A stretch of 9,609 nt of DNA, taken from NCBI GenBank assembly GCA_015494385.1, contig WGBJ01000164.1, forward strand, positions 1-9,609, given 5' to 3'. Position numbers and translations under genes: made by a program. Below, piece by piece: positions 1 through 6,563 of the stretch (the stretch's first letter is position 1; the number at the start of each line of letters is the position of its first letter). This DNA is from Marinosulfonomonas sp. (GTDB taxonomy: Bacteria > Pseudomonadota > Alphaproteobacteria > Rhodobacterales > Rhodobacteraceae). Under the pieces are notes generated by a model. That model did not search any database, was not told the origin of the DNA, and worked only from the letters and a program-made list of their open reading frames with translations.

Positions 1-344
1 CCTATGGCGCGTTCCTGATCGGGGCATTGTCGATCATCGGCCTGCCACCGCTGGGCGGATCATGGAGCAAATGGCTGTTGATCGTGGGGGCCGCAGACGC
101 AGGCCAACAGGTGATGATCGCGGTGCTGATGCTTAGTTCCCTGTTGAACGTGGCCTATCTGCTGTCGATTGTCGGCAAGGGGTTCTTTTGGCCTGCGAAG
201 GTAGGCGAGGCAACAGCCATCAAGGAATCCCCGACACTGGTCTGGCTACCGCCCGCAATCACCGCATTCGGCTGTTTGCTGCTGTTTTTCTATGCCACCG
301 ACATCAGGGATTTCCTGCTGCCAATTGTAGGGGGCGTGCAATGA
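1..344 (+). CDS. Mrp-type cation/H+ antiporter subunit D-like protein (C-terminal part, 5' end outside window)
   Basis: This is the C-terminal end of an integral membrane subunit of the proton-conducting NuoL/M/N-MrpA/D family, which exchanges monovalent cations for protons across the inner membrane. The frame is open to the left edge (first full codon at 3, Tyr) and stops with TGA at 342-344, so about 113 residues are visible. It begins YGAFLIGALSIIGLPPLGG, the conserved family block in which GLPPL-G is followed by a Ser-Lys-Trp. Two further hydrophobic segments follow: one around the MIAVLMLSSLLNVAYLL stretch with a conserved Lys just after it, and one near the C-terminus. The neighbouring small membrane protein and the second full-length D-type subunit downstream place it in a multi-subunit antiporter operon. 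The family call is firm. Which paralogue it is (MrpD versus a NuoN-like form) cannot be settled from this fragment. Confidence 0.9.
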   Translation, partial: YGAFLIGALSIIGLPPLGGSWSKWLLIVGAADAGQQVMIAVLMLSSLLNVAYLLSIVGKGFFWPAKVGEATAIKESPTLVWLPPAITAFGCLLLFFYATDIRDFLLPIVGGVQ

Positions 345-374
345 TTTTTCTGGCTGCAATACCCGCGCGACGCT

Positions 375-438
375 GTCCCGCACTTGCTGCGGGACCTCTT
401 TGCCAGCAACAGGGAAGGTCCCGCAGCAAGTGCGGGAC
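375..438. repeat. Large perfect inverted repeat with nested hairpins (REP/BIME-like)
   Basis: Bases 375-396 and 417-438 are exact reverse complements (22 bp), separated by a 20-base spacer. Each arm is itself a hairpin: GTCCCGCA at 375-382 pairs with TGCGGGAC at 388-395 around CTTGC, and GTCCCGCA at 418-425 pairs with TGCGGGAC at 431-438 around GCAAG. The element can therefore fold as one long stem or as two short stem-loops. It fills most of the 135-base gap between two antiporter genes and ends about 40 bases before the next start codon. The architecture is that of REP-pair/BIME elements. There is no T tract, so it is not a classical intrinsic terminator. It may protect or attenuate the operon mRNA. 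Confidence 0.85.
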
Positions 439-479
439 AACGCACCCCATCTCCTTTATCCCTGCGGCAGGAGGCTGTC

Positions 480-824
480 ATGTCAGACTCTAAAGATAAC
501 CCCGATACCTACCCCGCCCTTGGCCGGATGCTGCTGTGGGTCGATAAGCCCGGCAGCGCGAACAAGATTTTCTGGGCGCTGGCCGTTGTGTGCGGGTTGC
601 TGTTTTTGGCCGATTTCGCCTTTGAGAAACACGGCTATTTCGATGTGGAGCATTTGCCCGGATTTTTCGGCGCCTACGGTTTTATCATGTTTACCGGCCT
701 GATCCTTGCCGCCAAAGGCTTGCGCGTGCTGATCAAACGACCCGAGGATTACTACGGCGACAAAGCCGTGGACCGCGAGGAATATCCGGAAGCGGAACTG
801 GAAAAGGTCGATTATGATGCTTGA
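480..824 (+). CDS. Small two-helix membrane protein of the antiporter operon (hypothetical, 114 aa)
   Basis: I do not recognise a named family. The ATG at 480 is chosen because AGGAGG ends a few bases upstream (around 469-474); the frame extends further left only through the inverted repeat. The protein has a polar N-terminus (MSDSKDNPDTYPALGRM), a first membrane helix at about residues 30-48 (IFWALAVVCGLLFLADF), a second at about 61-85 (FFGAYGFIMFTGLILAAKG), and a charged, acidic cytosolic tail rich in Asp, Glu and Tyr. Its last bases overlap the start of the next antiporter gene (TGA at 822-824, ATG at 814), which suggests translational coupling. Its place between two D-type subunits makes an accessory or assembly subunit of the antiporter likely. 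That role is inferred from position only. Confidence 0.85.
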   Translation: MSDSKDNPDTYPALGRMLLWVDKPGSANKIFWALAVVCGLLFLADFAFEKHGYFDVEHLPGFFGAYGFIMFTGLILAAKGLRVLIKRPEDYYGDKAVDREEYPEAELEKVDYDA

Positions 825-2514
825 CCAGATCCCCACCGCTTACCTGTTCTTTGCCGCCGCGATTGTGCTGCTGGCGCTGCCCAAAGGCCCGCTGCGGGCG
901 GGGCTGTTGTTGATTGTGCCGGTGATTGCTGCGTGGCAAATCTGGACCATGCCGCTGGGAATGCATTATGCGGTGCCGCTGTTCGGGTTTGAACTGGAGC
1001 TGATGCGGGTCGATAAACTGGCCCGCGTATTCGGGCTTATCTTTAGTCTGGCGGCGTTTCTGGGCAACCTTTACGCATGGCATGTGCGCGATACGGTGCA
1101 GCAGGTGGCGGCATTGTTATATGCCGGTTCCGCCATTGGCGCGGTGTTTGCCGGTGATCTGATCACGCTGTTTTTCTATTGGGAAGGCACGGCGATTGCA
1201 TCCGTGTTCCTGATCTGGGCGCGGCGCACCGAAGGGGCGTTCCATACGGGGATGCGCTATTTGATTATCCAGATCGGATCAGGCGTGATCCTGCTGGCCG
1301 GTGTGGCACTGGTGTATCGCGACACGGGGTCGATCGTGTTTGAAACCATGACGCTGGGGTCGCTTGGCACATGGCTGATCTTTCTGTCCTTCGGGATCAA
1401 GGCCGCCTTTCCGTTGCTGCACAACTGGTTGCAGGATTCATACCCAGCGGCCACCATCACGGGCACGGTGATCCTGTCGGCCTTTACCACCAAGCTGGCG
1501 ATCTACGCACTGGCACGCGGGTTCGCGGGCACCGAAATCCTGATCTATATCGGCGTCGTTATGGCCGTGTTCCCGATCTTCTTTGCCGAGATCGAAAACG
1601 ACCTGCGCCGCGTGCTGGCCTATTCACTGAACAACCAGTTGGGGTTCATGGTGGTGGGCATCGGCATCGGTAGCGAAATGGCGCTGAACGGCACGGCTGC
1701 GCATGCGTTTGCGCATATCCTATACAAGGCGTTGTTGTTCATGTCGGTGGGGGCTGTGATGTATCGCACCGGCACCTCAAAGGCGTCTGAACTGGGTGGG
1801 CTATACCGCACCATGCCCAAAACCGCGATGTTCTGTCTGGTGGGGGCGGCGTCGATTTCGGCGTTCCCGCTGTTTTCCGGCTTTGTCACCAAATCCATCA
1901 TTCTGGACGAAGCGGCGTCTGGCGGGATGTTTGTTGTCTGGCTGGCGCTGGTGTTTGCCTCGGCCGGTGTTCTGTCCCACTCGGGTATCAAAATCCCGTT
2001 CTTCATGTTCTTTGCCCATGACAGCGGCAAACGGCCAAAAGAGGCGCCAACGCACATGCTGTTGGCGATGGGCCTGACGGCGGCGCTGTGTATTGCCATC
2101 GGTGTCTATCCGGCCCCCCTCTATGCGTTGTTGCCGTTCGAGGTGGATTTCACCCCCTACACCACCAGCCACGTTGTCGGGCAGTTGCAACTGCTGCTGT
2201 TCGCGTTGCTGGCTTTTGGTGTGCTGATGCGCACCGGTATCCACCCACCGGAAGTGAGGGCGATCAATCTGGATACGGACTGGACATATCGCTGGCTGCT
2301 GCCGCGTATCATCCGCAAGGTTGCGGCTGTGGTAAGTGGTGTCTGGACGGGCACATTGGGTTTCCTGAGCCGGCGGGTCGGGGATATCATTGCAGGGCTA
2401 TACCATTCGCACGGGCCCGAAGGGCGCATGGCAAGTGTATGGCCAACCGGTTCAATGGTGATCTGGATATCGGTTCTGCTGGGTGCGACTTTGATTGTCA
2501 GTTTCTTCAGTTAG
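814..2514 (+). CDS. Na+/H+ antiporter subunit D (MrpD/NuoM-like proton-conducting membrane subunit)
   Basis: A 566-residue polytopic membrane protein of the proton-conducting transporter family, expected to translocate H+ in exchange for Na+/K+ as part of an Mrp-like complex. The family's channel residues are present: Glu124 in the TM5 motif FYWEG, Lys196 in FGIKAAFPLLHNWL with His203, Lys226 in the next helix (TTKLAIYAL), His297/His301 and Lys305 in HAFAHILYKALLF, and Lys393 in GIKIPFFMFF. The signature block near the C-terminal half (SAFPLFSGFVTKS) matches the family position of GLPPL-GF-SK, here with Ala-Phe in place of Gly-Leu. After about residue 475 an amphipathic stretch (WTYRWLLPRIIRKV) precedes a last helix at about 547-565, a layout seen in longer D subunits. 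A second ATG lies at 817; AAGG at 804-807 suits either. It overlaps the upstream gene by 11 bases. Confidence 0.93.
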   Translation: MMLDQIPTAYLFFAAAIVLLALPKGPLRAGLLLIVPVIAAWQIWTMPLGMHYAVPLFGFELELMRVDKLARVFGLIFSLAAFLGNLYAWHVRDTVQQVAALLYAGSAIGAVFAGDLITLFFYWEGTAIASVFLIWARRTEGAFHTGMRYLIIQIGSGVILLAGVALVYRDTGSIVFETMTLGSLGTWLIFLSFGIKAAFPLLHNWLQDSYPAATITGTVILSAFTTKLAIYALARGFAGTEILIYIGVVMAVFPIFFAEIENDLRRVLAYSLNNQLGFMVVGIGIGSEMALNGTAAHAFAHILYKALLFMSVGAVMYRTGTSKASELGGLYRTMPKTAMFCLVGAASISAFPLFSGFVTKSIILDEAASGGMFVVWLALVFASAGVLSHSGIKIPFFMFFAHDSGKRPKEAPTHMLLAMGLTAALCIAIGVYPAPLYALLPFEVDFTPYTTSHVVGQLQLLLFALLAFGVLMRTGIHPPEVRAINLDTDWTYRWLLPRIIRKVAAVVSGVWTGTLGFLSRRVGDIIAGLYHSHGPEGRMASVWPTGSMVIWISVLLGATLIVSFFS

Positions 2515-2519
2515 GGGAT

Positions 2520-2585
2520 TTGTTTTCTTCGAAAGAAAACAGACGAAATCTTTTAAAGATTTCGGGTGCCTCCGGCCAGGCCGGA
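2520..2585. terminator. Three tandem hairpins after the antiporter operon (possible terminator / intergenic repeat)
   Basis: Three perfect stem-loops lie directly after the antiporter stop codon. First, GTTTTCTT 2522-2529 pairs with AAGAAAAC 2533-2540 over a CGA loop. Second, CGAAATCTT 2544-2552 pairs with AAGATTTCG 2556-2564 over TTA. Third, TCCGGCC 2571-2577 pairs with GGCCGGA 2579-2585 across a single base, so it is nearly a palindrome. The position suits 3'-end formation or protection for the antiporter transcript. None is followed by a clean T run, so terminator function is inferred, and the modular form also fits a dispersed intergenic repeat. Confidence 0.5.
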
Positions 2586-2763
2586 AATCTACCGCAGAAA
2601 CTGGTGCAATCCGGCATAAAATGCAACAAATCCTGTGTATTTCCCCTGTTGCTGTTGGAATTTCGGGAATACTCCCGACATAACAGATGAATAGGCGTGC
2701 AGAAGATTTTAACATTACCCTGTTAGACCGAACGACGCCAAAGTACTCAATGCCGGAGCAACG
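2586..2763. other. Non-coding gap upstream of kpsT
   Basis: No gene is supported here. The segment holds a small hairpin (TCGGGA 2663-2668 with TCCCGA 2673-2678, loop ATAC) and a short dyad TAACA 2710-2714 / TGTTA 2721-2725 about 40 bases before the kpsT start. The promoter of the polysaccharide operon should lie here because the antiporter operon ends upstream, but I cannot point to convincing -35 and -10 boxes. Confidence 0.4.
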
Positions 2764-3417
2764 ATGCTCGAGTTTATAAATGTCAGCAAGTCCTTCTGGA
2801 CCGGCAAGCAGCGCAAGGTGATCCTTGACCGCGCTTCTTTTCGCGTGGAACTGGGGAAGTCCATGGGAATTCTGGCCAAGAACGGCACCGGGAAAACCAC
2901 ATTGATCAACATGGTTGCGGGGCTTGAAAAACCGGACGAAGGGCAAATCATCAAAAACTGCCGTGTTTCGTTCCCGCTGGGGTTTATGGGCGGGGTAATC
3001 AGCAAGCTGTCGGCGATGGAGAATTCGCGCTATATCGCGCGGCTATACGGGCTGGATCCGGATTATATCGAGGCGTTCTGCCGCTGGATGTGTGATCTGG
3101 ACGAATATTTCGATATGCCGGTGGGCACCTACAGCCAGGGCATGCGTTCGCGGTTCAGTTTTGCGCTGATGTTGGCACTGGATTTCGACCTTTATCTGAT
3201 AGACGAAGGGATGCCGTCGACAACCGACGCCGAATTCAATAAAAGGGCCGGTGATATTCTGCGGGAACGGTTGGAAACCACAACTGTCCTGATCGTTTCG
3301 CATAAACCCGAAACGCTGGAAAAATACTGCCGTTCGGCTGCGGTTCTGCGTGACGGGCAACTGCATATGTTTGACACTTTGGAAGAGGCAAAACAACTGT
3401 ATGACTATGAAGCCTAG
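2764..3417 (+). CDS. kpsT: KpsT-like capsule polysaccharide export ABC transporter ATP-binding protein
   Basis: The 217-residue nucleotide-binding subunit of an ABC-2 type capsular polysaccharide exporter; its partner KpsM would form the membrane channel. Visible motifs in order: Walker A region LAKNGTGKTTL (residues 37-47, Lys44), an FPLGFMGG stretch after the P-loop where KpsT proteins have WPVGLAGG, the ABC signature YSQGMRSRFSFAL (123-135), Walker B FDLYLIDE (141-148) with the catalytic Glu148, and the H-loop VSH (His180). The FDMP-TYS-GMRSR run is characteristic of KpsT. The start ATG at 2764 is preceded by GGAG at 2755-2758. The first Gly of the usual GRNGAGKST P-loop is Ala38 here, and the D-loop GD after Walker B is replaced by PSTTD. 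The stop overlaps the kpsE start. No kpsM is adjacent. Confidence 0.92.
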   Translation: MLEFINVSKSFWTGKQRKVILDRASFRVELGKSMGILAKNGTGKTTLINMVAGLEKPDEGQIIKNCRVSFPLGFMGGVISKLSAMENSRYIARLYGLDPDYIEAFCRWMCDLDEYFDMPVGTYSQGMRSRFSFALMLALDFDLYLIDEGMPSTTDAEFNKRAGDILRERLETTTVLIVSHKPETLEKYCRSAAVLRDGQLHMFDTLEEAKQLYDYEA

Positions 3418-4954
3418 AGCCAAAAAATACAGAATTCGCGGCAGCGGCTCCGCTAATGCTTCTTCTGAAAAGAAGGCGGAAACCACCAAAGGGGTGAGCG
3501 GCGAAGTCAGTGATGCACGCGAAGTGTCGGTCGAGCAGGAAATCCAGGCGATCCGCAAAGAGGGCCTGACCGGGCGCCAGTTGCGTATGGCCCGCAGGGT
3601 TGCGCAAAAGCACGGGTTGAATGCGACATCCGATTTTGATGCCGTCAGATTGCTGCGGGCGAAAGGGGTTGACCCGTTCCAGCGTTCCAACGCGATATTG
3701 CCGACTGACAGCAATACGGACGGGGCCGTGGATAACACCCAGCTTCCCCAGACGGTGCCCCTTGCCAAAACGAATTTACCGTCAACCAATGTGGACGCTG
3801 CGGGTGCCCGTGCCCAGGCCATATTGAAAATCCAGCGCGACATTGCGCGCCGGCGGCGTCGCAAGCTGCTGTTGCTGTTTACGCGGCTGGCGTTTTTCGT
3901 TTTGCTGCCCACGTTTCTGGTCGGCTATTACTACTACAAAATCGCCACGCCCATGTATGCCACCACCTCGCAGTTTGTCATCCAAAAGGCAGATTCGCAG
4001 GGGGGCGGAAAAATCAGCAGCCTGTTTGGCGGAACCGGATTTGCGACCTCGCAGGATTCAATTACCGTTCAAAGCTATCTGCAATCGCGGGATGCGATGC
4101 TGCGGCTGGACCGGGACTATGGGTTTAAGGAATACTTCTCGCAGGACTGGATTGATCCGATCCAGCGGCTTGATCCGGATGCCACGAACGAGCAAACCTA
4201 CAAGCTGTATAAACGCCATGTCATTCTGAGCTATGATCCAACCGAAGGCATTATCAAAATGGAGGTTATTGCGGCCGATCCGGATACAAGTGTGCTGTAT
4301 TCCAACGCCCTGATTTCCTATGCCGAAGAACAGGTGGACCACATGACATCCCGCATGCGGGCGGACCAGATGAAAGGGGCCGAGGAAAACTACGCTGACG
4401 CCAAAAAACAACTGGATCTGGCGCAGGAGAAGGTAAATTCATTGCAGGAAACCTTGCAGGTCATCAACACCGAGGTCGAAGTTGCCCTGCTGACAAACAG
4501 TATTTCGTTGTTGGAGCAGGAGTTGCTGCAAGCCGAGTTGTCTCTGGAAGAGCTGCAGTCAAATGCGCGCCCGAATCCGGCCAAGCTGGCGCCGTTGGAA
4601 CGCAAGATTGAAACGCTTAAAAGCAAGATACAGGAAGTGCGTGGAAAACTGGTTTCCAGTTCGGGCAACGATGTGTCTGTTGCGCGCCGCACCAGCGAAC
4701 TGCGCAATGCCGAGAGGGAAGTAAAAACACGCACCATGATGTTGGAAGCCGCATTGCAACAGTTGGAGAACGCCCGCATCGCGGCCAACCGGCAAACCCG
4801 CTATCTGTCGATGGGGGTCACGCCGGTCAAACCGGACGAGGCCGCCTATCCGCGAAAATTCGAGAATACCATTCTGGCACTTCTGATTTTTTCCGGCATC
4901 TATCTTATGGTTTCCCTGACGGCTTCGATCCTGCGGGAACAGGTTTCTTCCTGA
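3401..4954 (+). CDS. kpsE: KpsE-like capsule polysaccharide export inner-membrane protein (PCP-3 family)
   Basis: A polysaccharide co-polymerase/export protein that spans the periplasm beside the KpsMT ABC exporter and links it to the outer-membrane channel. From the ATG at 3401 it is 517 residues: a hydrophilic, basic cytosolic N-terminal region (1-155), a first membrane helix at about 156-179 ending in GYYYYK, the PCP entry block TPMYATTSQFVIQ, a periplasmic region with long coiled coil (about 320-465, rich in Glu/Leu/Gln heptads), the Pro-containing motif PVKPDEAAYPRKF, and a second helix at about 489-510 with a short tail. The reading frame is open back to 3350, but ATG 3401 (or 3407) fits best: AGAGG lies at 3384-3388 and the overlap with kpsT is then only 17 bases. 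E. coli KpsE is about 380 residues, so the N-terminal extension accounts for most of the extra length. Confidence 0.9.
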   Translation: MTMKPRAKKYRIRGSGSANASSEKKAETTKGVSGEVSDAREVSVEQEIQAIRKEGLTGRQLRMARRVAQKHGLNATSDFDAVRLLRAKGVDPFQRSNAILPTDSNTDGAVDNTQLPQTVPLAKTNLPSTNVDAAGARAQAILKIQRDIARRRRRKLLLLFTRLAFFVLLPTFLVGYYYYKIATPMYATTSQFVIQKADSQGGGKISSLFGGTGFATSQDSITVQSYLQSRDAMLRLDRDYGFKEYFSQDWIDPIQRLDPDATNEQTYKLYKRHVILSYDPTEGIIKMEVIAADPDTSVLYSNALISYAEEQVDHMTSRMRADQMKGAEENYADAKKQLDLAQEKVNSLQETLQVINTEVEVALLTNSISLLEQELLQAELSLEELQSNARPNPAKLAPLERKIETLKSKIQEVRGKLVSSSGNDVSVARRTSELRNAEREVKTRTMMLEAALQQLENARIAANRQTRYLSMGVTPVKPDEAAYPRKFENTILALLIFSGIYLMVSLTASILREQVSS

Positions 4955-4985
4955 TGCCATTCTATTTAACAGCGAGACAAACAAA

Positions 4986-6482
4986 GTGAATAAACCAAGC
5001 CAACAGGTTTCTGAAAACACCTGGGAATTTCTACGCGACGCCATGATCACCCCGACGGGGTTTCGGGAATATGACGCCCGATGGAAATACCCCGAAGACA
5101 TCAATCTGGCCGGCATCACAGCACTTGGCCTTGGCCTTGGCACCCAGATGCGTAATCGGGGCATTGAACCGGTCATCGCCGTTGGCAATGATTACCGCGA
5201 TTATTCCCCGTCGATCAAAAACGCCCTGATGCTGGGTCTGATGCAGGCCGGTATTCACGTCAAAGACATCGGCCCCGCCCTGTCACCGATGGCCTATTTT
5301 TCCCAGTTTCATCTGGACGCCCCTGCGGTGGCGATGGTCACCGCCAGCCATAATCCGAATGGCTGGACCGGTGTCAAAATGGGCTTTGAACGTCCGCTGA
5401 CCCATGGTCCTGACGAAATGGCCGAACTGCGCGACATCGTGCTGGGTGGCCATGGCAAACCGCATGATGGCGGGCGCTATGAATTCGTTGATGGCGTGAA
5501 AGAGGCCTATCTGGACGATCTGGTCGGTGACTTCAAAATGTCCCGCCCGCTAAAGGTGGTCTGCGCCACGGGCAACGGCACCGCCAGCGCCTTTGCGCCG
5601 GAGTTGTTTGAGCGCATCGGTGTCGAAGTGGTGCCGCTGCACAACGAGCTGGATTACACCTTCCCGAATTACAATCCGAACCCCGAAGCGATGGAAATGC
5701 TGCACGATATGGCGGCGGCGATCACGGCTTCGGGCGCTGATCTGGCGCTTGGGTTTGATGGTGACGGGGACCGTTGCGGTGTGGTGGATGATACGGCCGA
5801 GGAAATCTTTGCCGACAAGGTGGGCGTAATCATGGCCCGCGATTACGCGCGGGTGTATCCGAATTCCACCTTTGTGGCCGATGTGAAATCAACCGGCCTT
5901 TATGCGTCTGACCCCGAGTTGCAGAAATACGGCGCCAAGGCCGACTACTGGAAAACCGGTCACAGCCACATGAAACGCCGCGTCAAGGAAATTGGCGCAC
6001 TGGCGGGGTTCGAGAAATCCGGCCACTATTTCCTGGCCGAACCGATTGGCCGTGGCTATGACTGCGGGCTGCGGGTCGCGGTGGAAATCTGCAAGCTGCT
6101 GGATCGCAACCCTGACAAGTCCATGTCCGACCTGCGCCGCGCCTTACCGCAAACATGGGCCACGCCCACCATGTCACCCTATTGTGCGGATACCGAAAAA
6201 TACGAGGTGCTGGACCGGTTGGTGGCCAAGCTGGTGCAACTGCACAAGGACGGCGGCAGCATTGCAGGGCGCAAAATTACCCAAGTCGTCACGGTGAATG
6301 GTGCGCGGGTTATTCTGGACAATGGCGCATGGGGGCTGGTGCGGGCCTCGTCCAACACGCCAAATCTGGTTGTGGTGTGCGAAAGCCCTGAAAGCGAAGC
6401 CGAAATGCGGGCGATTTTTGCCGACCTTGACGCGGTGATCCGCACGGAACCCGCTGTCGGGGAGTATGACCAGACATTTTAA
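4986..6482 (+). CDS. Phosphomannomutase/phosphoglucomutase
   Basis: A cytosolic alpha-D-phosphohexomutase (498 residues) interconverting hexose-6-phosphate and hexose-1-phosphate, the entry step to GDP-mannose or UDP-glucose for polysaccharide synthesis. The family's four landmarks are present: the phosphoserine loop TASHNPNGWTG with Ser121; the Mg-binding loop DGDGDR at 258-263; the sugar-specificity loop GFEKSGHYF at 341-349 (Glu343, Ser345); and the C-terminal phosphate-binding loop RASSNTPNL at 453-461. The start is GTG at 4986 with only a weak upstream GCGAG. The next in-frame ATG (5043) would remove 19 residues ahead of the conserved TPTGFREYDARW block and has no better ribosome site. 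It lies 31 bases after kpsE on the same strand, so cotranscription with the export genes is likely. Mannose versus glucose preference cannot be read from the sequence. Confidence 0.93.
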   Translation: MNKPSQQVSENTWEFLRDAMITPTGFREYDARWKYPEDINLAGITALGLGLGTQMRNRGIEPVIAVGNDYRDYSPSIKNALMLGLMQAGIHVKDIGPALSPMAYFSQFHLDAPAVAMVTASHNPNGWTGVKMGFERPLTHGPDEMAELRDIVLGGHGKPHDGGRYEFVDGVKEAYLDDLVGDFKMSRPLKVVCATGNGTASAFAPELFERIGVEVVPLHNELDYTFPNYNPNPEAMEMLHDMAAAITASGADLALGFDGDGDRCGVVDDTAEEIFADKVGVIMARDYARVYPNSTFVADVKSTGLYASDPELQKYGAKADYWKTGHSHMKRRVKEIGALAGFEKSGHYFLAEPIGRGYDCGLRVAVEICKLLDRNPDKSMSDLRRALPQTWATPTMSPYCADTEKYEVLDRLVAKLVQLHKDGGSIAGRKITQVVTVNGARVILDNGAWGLVRASSNTPNLVVVCESPESEAEMRAIFADLDAVIRTEPAVGEYDQTF

Positions 6483-6517
6483 CAGGGTCAGGATTATCTG
6501 ACTGGCATTGCAAATCC

Positions 6518-6537
6518 GGCGCGGCTAAGGTCGCGCC
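6518..6537. terminator. Short GC hairpin between phosphomutase and MscS genes
   Basis: GGCGCG at 6518-6523 pairs with CGCGCC at 6532-6537 around an eight-base loop, 36 bases after the phosphomutase stop codon and ahead of the channel gene. It is followed by AGATTAC rather than a T run. A role as a weak terminator or mRNA 3' stabiliser at the end of the polysaccharide operon is inferred from position. Confidence 0.35.
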
Positions 6538-6563
6538 AGATTACAAACAAACGGATTGCCGCA

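Noticed and set aside
1620..2099. Long minus-strand open frames opposite the antiporter subunit gene.
   Set aside because: They are mirror images of a GC-rich coding region whose + strand product has all family motifs; they carry no recognisable motif of their own.
3350..3400. Upstream extension of kpsE to the first possible start at 3350.
   Set aside because: The extra 17 residues lie wholly inside kpsT and no ribosome site precedes 3350, while AGAGG precedes the ATG at 3401.
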